A stretch of 48,594 bases of DNA from Bacteroidales bacterium (lineage in GTDB: Bacteria; Bacteroidota; Bacteroidia; Bacteroidales; Dysgonomonadaceae): assembly GCA_012837345.1 (NCBI GenBank), contig DURL01000061.1, positions 1 through 48,594 of the forward strand. The letters are read 5' to 3'. Positions 18,607-27,231 of the stretch are shown here, piece after piece. Within the stretch, counting starts at the first letter, position 1. Each line of letters starts with the position of its first letter. The notes below the pieces were generated by a model. That model was not told where the DNA came from, searched no databases, and was given only the letters and a program-made list of their open reading frames with translations. The position numbers and the translations under genes are program-made.

Positions 18607-18647
18607 TTTCGACTCCCGATAGAGAGAACCGATAAGAGTATCCGTGC

Positions 18648-18687
18648 ATGATAAAAGCCTGAGTAGCAACACTCAGGCTTTTATCAT
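18648..18687 (+). terminator. Terminator of ftsH
   Basis: A perfect 17-base inverted repeat (18648-18664 with 18671-18687) with the loop AGCAAC. The right arm contains CTTTTATCAT, with no longer T-run after it. Confidence 0.75.
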
Positions 18688-18783
18688 ATCAGGGAATAAC
18701 CCCATTATACAGAATCCGTCCAAACAACAACGAACAAATTCTCCCTTCACTTCGTTATATCTGCAAACAAACAACCAACTGAA

Positions 18784-19470
18784 ATGAAATCAATTCATCT
18801 CTATCTTTTAAGCGGATTAACGGCGCTGACACTGCTCAGCTGCAACCAGTCCAACGCGAACAATAAAGATCAACAAACTAAAAACAATTTTGATATGAAA
18901 TTTGAAAAAGTAGCATTACCTTATGCAACCGATGCCCTGGAGCCGGTTATCAGCAAACAAACCGTTGAACTGCACTATGGCAAGCACCACCAGGCTTATA
19001 TTGACAACCTCAACAAGCTGATCGTGGGAACGAAATTCGAGAACGCTGATCTGGAAACGATCGTAAAGGAGAGTGACGGCGCTATCTTCAATAACGCAGG
19101 CCAGGCACTGAACCATAACCTCTATTTCACCTCATTCAAGAAAAATGGGGGCGGTGAACCGAACGGGAAACTGGCAGATGCCATCAATGCACAGTTTGGC
19201 TCGTTCGACAAGTTCAAGGAAGAGTTCAACGCTGCCGGTGTTGGCGTGTTTGGCTCCGGATGGGTATGGCTGGCAAAAGATGAGAGCGGAAAACTCTCCA
19301 TCCTGAAAGAAAGCAACGCAGGTAACCCGCTCACCAGCGGGCTCACACCGGTTCTCGGATTCGACGTGTGGGAACACTCTTACTACCTCGATTACCAAAA
19401 CCGACGTGCCGATCATCTGAAGGAGATCTGGAACATCATCGATTGGGAAGTGGTAAGTGCCCGCTACTGA
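18784..19470 (+). CDS. sodB: Fe/Mn superoxide dismutase with lipoprotein signal peptide
   Basis: The enzyme converts superoxide to peroxide and oxygen. The full frame is 228 residues. Residues 1-20 form a type II signal ending LLSC (Cys20), followed by a low-complexity Asn/Lys/Gln linker to residue 37, so this form would be lipid-anchored outside the cytoplasm. From Met38 (MKFEKVALPYATDALEP) the sequence is a complete, normal-length SOD. The metal ligands are His64, His111, Asp194 and His198, within ELHYGKHH, ALNHNLYF and DVWEHSYY. A second start at Met38 (base 18895) would give a cytoplasmic form. A choice between iron and manganese is not attempted. Confidence 0.92.
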   Translation: MKSIHLYLLSGLTALTLLSCNQSNANNKDQQTKNNFDMKFEKVALPYATDALEPVISKQTVELHYGKHHQAYIDNLNKLIVGTKFENADLETIVKESDGAIFNNAGQALNHNLYFTSFKKNGGGEPNGKLADAINAQFGSFDKFKEEFNAAGVGVFGSGWVWLAKDESGKLSILKESNAGNPLTSGLTPVLGFDVWEHSYYLDYQNRRADHLKEIWNIIDWEVVSARY

Positions 19471-19517
19471 TCAAAGTAAAAAAAGGGTATCATCCGATAC
19501 CGGTTAGTAGAATAAGC

Positions 19518-19556
19518 AAAGAGAGAGAGGGGATCACAAGGATCCTTTCTCTCTTT
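19518..19556. terminator. Bidirectional terminator between sod and pgeF
   Basis: Imperfect inverted repeat with arms rich in AAAGAGAG and CTCTCTTT, flanked by A- and T-rich ends, between converging genes. A smaller GGTATC/GATACC hairpin precedes it. Confidence 0.65.
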
Positions 19557-19565
19557 TTGTATCGT

Positions 19566-20384
19566 TCAGGGAAGCATCATGATACCGGCCAGCATCCTGC
19601 CCGAATGTATTGTCTGCCGGCGGGCAGAGAAAAACAGATCATCGCGCTCGTAAGTGCAGAATTCACTCTTCTCAATGTTTTCCGGTGTGATGCCCAGCCG
19701 GAGAAGCTCTCTGCGGTTGATCTCCTTCAGGTCAATGTACCCACGTGAGGCAGCTTTGTCTGCTGTGGACAACTGGGGATCGCTGAGATCAAAACCGCTG
19801 TGGGCAAATGCCTCTATCACATCCCATCCCACCTCGTAGTGTGCCATTGAGATGGCAGGTCCAATAGCAGCAATCAGATCGGCGGGGGAAGTACCAAAAA
19901 GTTGTTCCATCTCCAGGATGCTCTTCTCCACGATACGTCCGGCGCTGCCTCTCCATCCGGCATGAATGGCGGCTATCGCCTCGTTATGTTTGTCGTAAAG
20001 GAGAATGGGCACACAATCGGCTGTGGTGACACAAAGAAAAACACCCTTCTCCCGGGTGAGGGTGGCATCCACACCATAGAGCTGCTCAACAGCTTCCCCC
20101 TTGTCGAGTGAAAGGAAAGCCTTGTCAATTGTCAACAGAGCCGTACCATGTGTCTGATGGGGTGTAATAAACTGATCGGGCGTGAGATAGAACATCCGGG
20201 CAAGGATCTCGCGATTTTCCCTGATCATCAGTGGGTTATCATCTGAGAAATTGCCCATATTGAAGGAGGAGAAGGAGCCGTTGCTCACTCCTCCTCTGCG
20301 AGTGGTGAAGAAATGCTCCAACTTATCCTCGGCAAGGAACAGATCGAACTGCAACAGATTGGGATGATGAGCATGACTCCTCAT
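19566..20384 (-). CDS. pgeF: Peptidoglycan editing factor / purine nucleoside phosphorylase (laccase-domain family)
   Basis: YfiH/PgeF proteins carry a zinc site with purine nucleoside phosphorylase-like activity and, in E. coli, help keep L-Ala in the peptidoglycan stem. The 272-residue protein has FTTRRGGVS, the zinc ligand motifs HQTHG, TTADCVP and HAGWRG, then CTYERDDLFFSARR at the C-terminal side. These are all the family's conserved blocks, and the length is normal. It begins 11 bases after the end of obgE, so adk, obgE and pgeF probably form one leftward operon. Confidence 0.93.
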   Translation of the reverse strand: MRSHAHHPNLLQFDLFLAEDKLEHFFTTRRGGVSNGSFSSFNMGNFSDDNPLMIRENREILARMFYLTPDQFITPHQTHGTALLTIDKAFLSLDKGEAVEQLYGVDATLTREKGVFLCVTTADCVPILLYDKHNEAIAAIHAGWRGSAGRIVEKSILEMEQLFGTSPADLIAAIGPAISMAHYEVGWDVIEAFAHSGFDLSDPQLSTADKAASRGYIDLKEINRRELLRLGITPENIEKSEFCTYERDDLFFSARRQTIHSGRMLAGIMMLP

Positions 20385-20395
20385 GGGTATACCTC

Positions 20396-21550
20396 TTAAG
20401 CCTCCTCTTCGGGAAAATCATCCTCATCATCGTACGCCTCCTCTTCATCCGTAGAGATCAGATCTTCAGGGAAGGTCTCCTCTTCTTCAAAGCCTAACAC
20501 TGTCACATCCAGATCACGGTGTACCAACGACCCATGTGAGACAGCCACTGGCACCAATGCATCTGCGTTCAGTTCCCGCCAGAGGATATCTTTCAGGGCT
20601 GGAATACCAAAACCGGTAATCGATGAGATAAAGACAGAAGGCACCTCCGGCAGGTCGCACCGGATCTCTTGCATCAACTCCTCATCGAGCATGTCCGACT
20701 TGGAGATGGCAAGCACATGTCTTTTATCCAGTAGTTCAGGGTTATACTGCTTCAGCTCGTTCAACAGGATCTCATACTCTTTCCGGATGTCGTCAGCATC
20801 GGCCGGAACCAGGAAGAGCAAAAGAGAGTTACGCTCAATGTGTCGCAGGAATCGGAACCCCAGTCCTTTACCCTCACTGGCACCCTCGATGATGCCAGGT
20901 ATGTCAGCCATTACGAACGACTTGGCATCGCGATAGCTCACGATGCCCAGGTTGGGTTCCAGAGTAGTAAAAGGATAATTGGCGATCTTAGGCTTGGCAG
21001 CTGAGACCACCGAGAGGAGGGTCGACTTGCCGGCATTGGGAAAGCCCACCAGTCCCACATCGGCCAGCAGCTTCAGTTCCAGGATCACCCATCGCTCTTC
21101 GTTTGGCTCACCGGGCTGAGCATAGCGCGGTGCCTGGTTAGTGGCGGTCTTGAAGTGCTGGTTTCCCTGTCCACCCCGTCCCCCTTTGAGCAGTATCACC
21201 TCCTGGTCGTGATCGGTGATGTCGCACAGGTATTCGCCAGTATGGGCGTCGTAGGCAACCGTACCGCAGGGCACATCGATCACACGACTTTCACCCTTCT
21301 TGCCGGAGCGTTGTGCCTTGGATCCGTTCTCACCATGTTCGGCGAAGAGGTGCCGCTGGTAGCGCAGGTGTAGCAAAGTCCAGTAGTTGCGGTTTCCGCG
21401 CAGGATGATGCTTCCGCCGTCGCCACCGTCGCCACCGTCGGGTCCCCCCTTGGGGATATACTTCTCTCTTCTGAAATGGGCGGAACCACGTCCTCCCTTT
21501 CCAGAACGACAGAATATCTTTACGTAATCAACAAAATTGGTCTCAGCCAT
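20396..21550 (-). CDS. obgE: GTPase Obg
   Basis: Obg is a large-subunit ribosome assembly GTPase linked to growth control. The protein is 384 residues. The glycine-rich OBG fold (residues 1-160) has [12 protein letters not shown] and GGRGGQGN. The G domain follows, with G1 GFPNAGKST (169-177), DIPGIIEGA (G3) and AISKSDML (G4). A short C-terminal part ends in a very acidic tail of Asp and Glu, as in many Obg proteins. Its ATG shares one base with the adk stop (TAATG), indicating translational coupling. Confidence 0.97.
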   Translation of the reverse strand: MAETNFVDYVKIFCRSGKGGRGSAHFRREKYIPKGGPDGGDGGDGGSIILRGNRNYWTLLHLRYQRHLFAEHGENGSKAQRSGKKGESRVIDVPCGTVAYDAHTGEYLCDITDHDQEVILLKGGRGGQGNQHFKTATNQAPRYAQPGEPNEERWVILELKLLADVGLVGFPNAGKSTLLSVVSAAKPKIANYPFTTLEPNLGIVSYRDAKSFVMADIPGIIEGASEGKGLGFRFLRHIERNSLLLFLVPADADDIRKEYEILLNELKQYNPELLDKRHVLAISKSDMLDEELMQEIRCDLPEVPSVFISSITGFGIPALKDILWRELNADALVPVAVSHGSLVHRDLDVTVLGFEEEETFPEDLISTDEEEAYDDEDDFPEEEA

Positions 21551-22128
21551 TATGATGTGGATAATGAATCTATTTCTTTTACTATGGATCCAAAAATAGC
21601 GTCGATGGATCCAACACCTTTAATCTCTTTCAACAGACCCTGTTCACGGTAAAACTCCTTCAGTGGTGCAGTCTGTCGATAATAGACTTTCAGTCGTGAT
21701 TCTATTGTCTGCCGGTTATCATCGGCTCTGCCGGAAATCACCCCTCTCCTGAGCAGGCGCTCTATCAGCTCTTCATCTTCAACTTCAAGACTGACAACAG
21801 CATTGACCCTTTTACCATGGCGCTGTAACAACTGGTTCAACGCCTCTCCCTGAGGCACCGTACGGGGGAATCCATCGAAAATAAAACCATTCCTGTCTCT
21901 TTGCTTCGCAAGCAGTTCTTCCAGCATCTCAATCACCACACAGTCGGGTACCAGCTCCCCTTTCGACATATAGGAGTCAGCCAGCTTACCCAGCTCGGTT
22001 GAGGATGCAATCTCTTCCCGTAAAATCTCACCGGTGGAGAGGTGTTTCAGTCCGTAACGTTCGGCAATCATTTCGCTTTGTGTCCCCTTTCCAGACCCGG
22101 GAGCACCAAAAATCACAATATTCAGCAT
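21550..22128 (-). CDS. adk: Adenylate kinase
   Basis: Adk interconverts 2 ADP with ATP and AMP. The start [17 protein letters not shown] at 22128 gives 192 residues. The P-loop GAPGSGKGT is at residues 8-16, the AMP-binding part has [10 protein letters not shown], and [14 protein letters not shown] is intact. The LID is short ([12 protein letters not shown]) with no zinc-binding cysteines, so it is the short form. The first gene of the adk-obgE-pgeF run, with a -7 element 24 bases upstream. Confidence 0.96.
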   Translation of the reverse strand: MLNIVIFGAPGSGKGTQSEMIAERYGLKHLSTGEILREEIASSTELGKLADSYMSKGELVPDCVVIEMLEELLAKQRDRNGFIFDGFPRTVPQGEALNQLLQRHGKRVNAVVSLEVEDEELIERLLRRGVISGRADDNRQTIESRLKVYYRQTAPLKEFYREQGLLKEIKGVGSIDAIFGSIVKEIDSLSTS

Positions 22129-22151
22129 ACTTCTCACCAATAATTAAGCCG

Positions 22152-22159
22152 CAAAGATA
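22152..22159 (-). promoter_or_regulatory. Promoter -7 element for adk-obgE-pgeF
   Basis: The minus strand reads TATCTTTG just before adk. No clear -33 box. Confidence 0.5.
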
Positions 22160-22322
22160 CACTTTTCCTTTCGTTTCTCTTTCATTCTGACACCATTATT
22201 CCCCTTTCGCTTGTTTTTATTTCTTAAAATTATCCGGATAGGGTAATGGTTGTCAATTGAACCAATAGAGGAATTGGATGTTCATTATATAGTATGTCCA
22301 ACAACAGTAACGCACACAGACA

Positions 22323-22640
22323 ATGAAAAAAGAGGAATTCAAACAAAAGACACACCAGGTGATTGACGAGTTGGCTGAGACCATCTCAAACCTGGAATCC
22401 AGGGCGGGTCAGATTGCCGAAGATGCTAAAGAGGAATACAAAGAACAGCTGGATAAGCTTAGAGAGCTAAGAGACAGCCTATCAGCAAAACTGGAGGAGT
22501 ATGACAAGATGACTGACGGAAAATGGGATCTGGTGAAGGAGAGTGCCGGCAACTTCTTTGCATCGGTTGCGGAAGCATGGAAGGAGAACTTCGGGAAGGT
22601 TTCGGATGCCTTTAAAAAAGAACCTCCAAAGGAGAGCTGA
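22323..22640 (+). CDS. Small helical coiled-coil protein of unknown function
   Basis: A 105-residue, highly charged, soluble protein. Residues 1-65 (EEFKQKTHQVIDELAETISN and onward) have a heptad-like pattern typical of a long coiled coil; a second amphipathic helix follows around WDLVKESAGNFFASVAEAWKE. It contains no Cys or His-rich site and no signal peptide. It resembles in style small stress-related coiled-coil proteins (sll1863-like), but that is only an impression. It stands alone and ends in a strong hairpin terminator shared with tRNA-Cys and radA. Confidence 0.75.
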   Translation: MKKEEFKQKTHQVIDELAETISNLESRAGQIAEDAKEEYKEQLDKLRELRDSLSAKLEEYDKMTDGKWDLVKESAGNFFASVAEAWKENFGKVSDAFKKEPPKES

Positions 22641-22688
22641 TATACTCGCTACAAACAGGGTTTATGCCCCGATTGTTCTTCACTAAAT

Positions 22689-22731
22689 AAATAACTCCAA
22701 GACCTTCTCAGGTCTCGGAGTTATTTATTTT
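22689..22731. terminator. Bidirectional terminator
   Basis: A 16-base stem with one mismatch (22689-22704 with 22711-22726) and the loop TTCTCA is flanked by A-rich and T-rich ends. It serves the small coiled-coil gene on the plus strand and tRNA-Cys on the minus strand. Confidence 0.85.
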
Positions 22732-22737
22732 TAAGTG

Positions 22738-22808
22738 AGGTACCTGGCGGATTCGAACCGCCGTAAACGGTTTTGCAGACCGGCGCCTAACCACTCGGCC
22801 AAGGTACC
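22738..22808 (-). tRNA. tRNA-Cys (anticodon GCA)
   Basis: A 71-base cloverleaf. The acceptor arms GGTACCT and AGGTACC pair fully and the discriminator is U, as in tRNA-Cys. The D arm has GCC/GGC, the anticodon loop is CTGCAAA giving GCA, and the T arm GGCGG/CCGCC is perfect. The first pair of the anticodon stem is a C-U mismatch. CCA is not encoded. It lies 97 bases after the end of radA on the same strand. Confidence 0.95.
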
Positions 22809-22905
22809 ATCTTCGCTCAAAGCGGATGCAAAGATAGCGTTTTTTTTCCTATTTACAAAAAGGTCAGCCCCTTTTTCTCGAATAGGAATGAAACGGTCAC
22901 GATCT

Positions 22906-24273
22906 TCAGGAAAAGAGCATGCGAAAAGCGTCGCTCACCTTTTTCACCTGGATGATTTCGATCGATACCTTTTTGCTGTTCCCTTTCTGGTTGTTGGCCG
23001 GTATCAGGATGCGGGAGAATCCCAGTTTCTCAGCCTCCTGGATACGTTGCTCGATACGGTTCACAGGTCGTATCTCACCGGAGAGACCCACTTCACCGCA
23101 GAGAGCTGTATCTCGGTCGATGCTCATATCGAGACTGGAGGAGAGAACGGCACTGATTACCGCGAGGTCCATGCCGGGATCATTCACCCGCAATCCCCCC
23201 GCAATATTCAGAAAGACATCCTTCTGTGCCAGCTTGAAACCGGCTCTTTTCTCCAGCACTGCCAGCAACATGTTCATCCTCCGGATATCGAAGCCGGTGG
23301 CGGAGCGTTGTGGCGTGCCGTAGGCAGCAGTGCTCACCAGCGCCTGCGTCTCAATCAGGAAAGGGCGTACACCCTCGATAGCGGCCGCGATGGAGACACC
23401 ACTCAGACCCTCGTGGTTCTGCGTGAGCAACAACTCGGAGGGATTGCTCACCTCGCGCAGACCGGACTGGATCATCTCATAGATGCCCAACTCGGCAGTA
23501 CTGCCAAAGCGGTTCTTGATGCTTCGCAGAATACGGTACATGTAGTGCTGATCACCTTCGAACTGGATCACCGTGTCGACGATATGTTCCAATATCTTAG
23601 GGCCGGCAATGCTTCCCTCCTTGGTGATATGCCCAATCAGAAGTACAGGCGTCCCCGACTGCTTGGCGAACTTGAGTAGTGACGCTGCACACTCCCGCAC
23701 CTGAGAGATACTACCGGGAGCCGACTCAAGTGCCTCACTATAGATGGTCTGTATGGAGTCGACCACCAATAAGCGGGGAGAGGTGCTTTTCACATGCTTG
23801 AAGATCTCATCGAGGTTTGTTTCACAGACAATCAGGCATTCGTCATTCTGTAACCCGATTCGATCGGCACGCAGCTTCAGTTGTCGCGCACTCTCTTCTC
23901 CGGAGACATAGAGCGTACGCAGACCATCCAGCTTCAGGATGGTCTGCAGCACCAGTGTCGATTTGCCGATGCCCGGTTCACCACCCAGTAATACCACTGA
24001 TGCGGGCACCAATCCACCCCCCAATACCCTGTTTAGCTCTCCGTCGTGAAGATCGATACGGGGCTCCTCGTCGGCACGGATCTCACGCAACAGTTGCGGC
24101 TCGCTGCGGACACTCTGAAAGGAACGTGTGTCCTCCTGCTTTGCAGCGGCATCCTTACGAACCAGCTCCTCCACGAAAGTGGACCACTCACCGCAGGAAG
24201 GGCACTTGCCCATCCACTTGGGTGATTCATAGCCGCATTGGCTGCAGAAGTAAACAGATTTCAATTTGGCCAT
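22906..24273 (-). CDS. radA: DNA repair protein RadA
   Basis: RadA is a RecA-like hexameric branch-migration motor for recombination intermediates. The start MAKLKSVYF at 24273 gives 455 residues. An N-terminal zinc finger (CSQCGYESPKWMGKCPSC) is followed by the ATPase with Walker A GGEPGIGKST, the RadA-specific KNRFGSTAELG motif, and a C-terminal Lon-like domain (GGLRVNDPGMDLAVISAVLSS). All conserved elements are present. It diverges from tex; a weak -7 (TATCTTTA) lies at 24294-24301. Confidence 0.96.
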   Translation of the reverse strand: MAKLKSVYFCSQCGYESPKWMGKCPSCGEWSTFVEELVRKDAAAKQEDTRSFQSVRSEPQLLREIRADEEPRIDLHDGELNRVLGGGLVPASVVLLGGEPGIGKSTLVLQTILKLDGLRTLYVSGEESARQLKLRADRIGLQNDECLIVCETNLDEIFKHVKSTSPRLLVVDSIQTIYSEALESAPGSISQVRECAASLLKFAKQSGTPVLLIGHITKEGSIAGPKILEHIVDTVIQFEGDQHYMYRILRSIKNRFGSTAELGIYEMIQSGLREVSNPSELLLTQNHEGLSGVSIAAAIEGVRPFLIETQALVSTAAYGTPQRSATGFDIRRMNMLLAVLEKRAGFKLAQKDVFLNIAGGLRVNDPGMDLAVISAVLSSSLDMSIDRDTALCGEVGLSGEIRPVNRIEQRIQEAEKLGFSRILIPANNQKGNSKKVSIEIIQVKKVSDAFRMLFS

Positions 24274-24314
24274 ACCGATCGAATTTATAGGGGTAAAGAT
24301 AGCAAAAAATCTCG

Positions 24315-24322
24315 TACATTTG
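24315..24322 (+). promoter_or_regulatory. Promoter -7 element for tex
   Basis: TACATTTG on the plus strand, 38 bases before the tex start. The -33 region lies over the radA promoter, so the two may compete. Confidence 0.45.
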
Positions 24323-24360
24323 TACCTGAACAAGAACAGTCATCAAACTGAAAAGAAACC

Positions 24361-26484
24361 ATGTCTCTGATTTCATCCCTGATCGCCGAATCGCTTCAAC
24401 TGCCACTCAAAAGTATTGAAAACACGCTACGTCTGCTGAACGAGGGGGCTACCATCCCCTTTATCAGTCGTTACCGCAAGGAGGTCACCGGCGGCCTCGA
24501 CGAGGTACAGATAGCCCGTATCGGCGAGCTGAAGGAGAAGCATGAGGAGTTGGAAAAGCGAAAGGAATATGTGCTGAAGTCAATTGGCGAACAGGAGAAG
24601 CTGACACCGGAGCTGGAGAAGCAGATCCGCGACTGCCGGGAAAGCAACCTGCTGGAAGATCTCTATCTTCCCTTCAAGCCAAAGCGACAGACCAAAGCCG
24701 AAATGGCCCGCAAGAAAGGGCTGGAGGGACTGGCCAGCTGGCTGATGACGCAACAGCAGGCTCCGGTTGACAGCATTGCCACCGGTTACCTGAAGGCAGA
24801 AGTCCCCCGCATTGAAGATGCACTGCAAGGAGCGCGCGACATCATTGCCGAATGGGTGAATGAAGATGCTGCAGCACGACAGTCGGTGCGCAACATCTTT
24901 GCCCGTGAAGCGATGATCACCGCAACCGTAGTAAAAGGAAAAGAGTCGGAGGGAGAGAAGTACCGGGATTACTTCGATTTCACCACCCCCCTCTCCCGCT
25001 GTCCTTCTCACCGGCTGCTAGCCATTCGTCGTGGCGAGAAGGAGGGTTTCCTCCGGGTGTCACTCTCACCTGATGATGAGCATTGTCTGGACAAACTGGA
25101 ACGACGGTTTGTGAAGAACAACAGCGAAGCAGCCTTCCATGTGGCTGAAGCGGTGAAGGATGGCTACAAGAGACTATTGAAGCCCTCCCTCGAGACCGAG
25201 TTCGCCAATCTCTCCAGGGAGCAGGCAGACACGGCAGCCATCGCCGTTTTTGCGGAGAACCTGCGACAATTGCTGCTGGCACCACCGCTGGGGCAGCAGC
25301 GCATCCTGGGCATTGACCCGGGCTTTCGCAGTGGCTGCAAGCTGGTATGCCTCGATGAGCAGGGTAACCTGCTACACAACGAGACCATCTACCCCCACCC
25401 GCCGCAACAGGAACAAGGCAAGGCAGGCAGCAAGGTGGTGAAGCTGGTCTCCACCTACCGGATCGATGCCATCGCCATTGGCAATGGCACCGCCAGCCGT
25501 GAGACAGAGCGTTTCATCACCAATCTTCGCTATGAGAAGGAGGTGAAGGTGTTCGTGGTGAGTGAGAGTGGTGCGTCGGTCTACTCAGCCTCGAAAATTG
25601 CCCGTGAAGAATTCCCGGAGTATGATGTCACCGTGCGGGGTGCCGTCTCCATCGGCCGGCGACTGAGCGACCCGCTGGCGGAGCTGGTGAAGATCGACCC
25701 CAAGGCGATTGGGGTGGGTCAGTACCAGCATGATGTGGACCAGGTGAGACTGAAGCGATCGCTCGACCAAACAGTGGAGAGTTGCGTGAACCTGGTGGGG
25801 GTCAACCTCAACACGGCAAGCAGACACCTGCTCACCTATGTCTCGGGACTGGGTGAGTCACTGGCACACAACATCTGTGAATGGCGTAAAGAAAACGGAC
25901 CCTTCCGCACACGTCAGGAGCTGAAAAAAGTACCCCGGCTGGGAGTGAAAGCCTTCGAACAGTGCGCCGGCTTCCTCCGGATACCGGGAGGGGAAAACCC
26001 ACTCGACAACTCAGCCGTCCATCCCGAAAGCTATGCCGTTGTGATGAAAATGGCGAACGACCTCGGGTGTGGTCTGAATGAGTTGATCGCCAGTAAAGAG
26101 CGGATTGCCACTATTGATAAGGATAAGTATAAAAGCGACAGCGTGGGTGAAGAGACGCTGAACGATATCCTGCAGGAGCTGGAGAAGCCGGGGCGTGACC
26201 CCCGCTCGAAAGTGCAGACGCTGGAGTTTGATCCCTCCATACGGCTGATCACAGACCTGAAGGAAGGAATGATCCTGCCCGGCATTGTGACCAATATCAC
26301 CAATTTTGGCTGCTTTGTCGATATCGGCATCAAGGAAAACGGATTGGTCCACATCTCAGAGTTAGCTGACCGCTATGTCTCAAATGTAGCCGAGGTGGTA
26401 TCGCTACATCAGCATGTAAAGGTGAAGATACTCTCAGTGGATCACGAGAGGAAGCGGATTCAGCTCTCCATGAAAGGGCTTTAG
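24361..26484 (+). CDS. tex: Transcription accessory protein Tex (S1 RNA-binding)
   Basis: Tex is a conserved nucleic-acid-binding protein related to eukaryotic Spt6 that acts in transcription. At 707 residues it is close to the usual 700-780. The N-terminal helical part has NEGATIPFISRYRKEVTGGL. A YqgF/RNase H-like core follows (ILGIDPGFRSGCKLV), then helix-hairpin-helix segments (YVSGLGESLAHNI and KKVPRLGVKAFEQCAGFLRI), then a C-terminal S1 domain from about residue 630 (GMILPGIVTNITNFGCFVDI). All domains are in the expected order. A weak hairpin follows. Confidence 0.95.
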   Translation: MSLISSLIAESLQLPLKSIENTLRLLNEGATIPFISRYRKEVTGGLDEVQIARIGELKEKHEELEKRKEYVLKSIGEQEKLTPELEKQIRDCRESNLLEDLYLPFKPKRQTKAEMARKKGLEGLASWLMTQQQAPVDSIATGYLKAEVPRIEDALQGARDIIAEWVNEDAAARQSVRNIFAREAMITATVVKGKESEGEKYRDYFDFTTPLSRCPSHRLLAIRRGEKEGFLRVSLSPDDEHCLDKLERRFVKNNSEAAFHVAEAVKDGYKRLLKPSLETEFANLSREQADTAAIAVFAENLRQLLLAPPLGQQRILGIDPGFRSGCKLVCLDEQGNLLHNETIYPHPPQQEQGKAGSKVVKLVSTYRIDAIAIGNGTASRETERFITNLRYEKEVKVFVVSESGASVYSASKIAREEFPEYDVTVRGAVSIGRRLSDPLAELVKIDPKAIGVGQYQHDVDQVRLKRSLDQTVESCVNLVGVNLNTASRHLLTYVSGLGESLAHNICEWRKENGPFRTRQELKKVPRLGVKAFEQCAGFLRIPGGENPLDNSAVHPESYAVVMKMANDLGCGLNELIASKERIATIDKDKYKSDSVGEETLNDILQELEKPGRDPRSKVQTLEFDPSIRLITDLKEGMILPGIVTNITNFGCFVDIGIKENGLVHISELADRYVSNVAEVVSLHQHVKVKILSVDHERKRIQLSMKGL

Positions 26485-26507
26485 ACTCCTCACACTGTCT
26501 GGAGTCT
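26483..26507 (+). terminator. Possible weak terminator of tex
   Basis: The arms AGACTCC and GGAGTCT enclose an 11-base loop right at the tex stop codon, but no T-run follows. Confidence 0.3.
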
Positions 26508-26512
26508 CAGGA

Positions 26513-27139
26513 TCAGAAGTTGAACGATAATTGCCGTTCCAGTAAAGCGAAACTTCTGCGGTGAAAAGGCGAAACACCATGAATGCGAATTGCCTCCCGG
26601 TGTTCCCGGGTGGGATACCCCTTGTTTCGGCACCATCCGTATTCCGGGAGCTGTCGGTCCAACACCCGCATATGATCGTCGCGCCAGGTTTTTGCCAGTA
26701 CCGATGCCGCCGCAATTGACAGGTATTTCCCGTCTCCCTTGATGACACAAGTGTGGGGGACCTCTTCATAGGGTAGAAAACGGTTGCCATCAACCAATAT
26801 GTGCTGTGGGATAGTGCCAAGGGATCGCAGCGCACGATGCATCGCCTCGATGGAAGCACGAAGAATATTGATCTGATCGATCTCTTCAGGTGAACAGGAT
26901 GCCACGGCAAATGAGAGAGCCTCACGCTCAATCACTGCACGGAGATACTCCCTCTGTCGCTCGGTGAGTTGTTTGGAGTCGTTGAGCAGGTCACAACGAA
27001 ATCCGGTAGGGAGGATGACAGCAGCAGCGTACACCGGGCCGGCAAGACATCCACGACCTGCTTCGTCACATCCAGCTTCTATTACTCCCGCATGCAGGCA
27101 AGGTAACAAACCGCCATGCTCCTTCGTTCTCTTTCCCAT
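26513..27139 (-). CDS. rnhB: Ribonuclease HII
   Basis: RNase HII cuts RNA in RNA-DNA hybrids and removes single ribonucleotides from DNA. The ATG at 27139 gives 208 residues ([10 protein letters not shown]); the preceding codon is TTG and is a poorer choice. Conserved motifs are the metal site [37 protein letters not shown] and [16 protein letters not shown]. It follows the metallophosphoesterase gene with a gap of about 90 bases and could be read from the same leftward transcript. Confidence 0.95.
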   Translation of the reverse strand: MGKRTKEHGGLLPCLHAGVIEAGCDEAGRGCLAGPVYAAAVILPTGFRCDLLNDSKQLTERQREYLRAVIEREALSFAVASCSPEEIDQINILRASIEAMHRALRSLGTIPQHILVDGNRFLPYEEVPHTCVIKGDGKYLSIAAASVLAKTWRDDHMRVLDRQLPEYGWCRNKGYPTREHREAIRIHGVSPFHRRSFALLERQLSFNF

Positions 27140-27231
27140 CAATCCCTGTTTCCTCTATTCTCTCTCGGCTACACGTTCTCACCGTTCAATCATACTCTCC
27201 ACCAATGACACTCAATCGGCTTCAATCGAAC

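Noticed and set aside
22735-23679. A 314-codon open frame opposite radA and over tRNA-Cys
   Set aside because: It reads through a tRNA gene and the complement of the conserved radA domains; no sign of a protein family.
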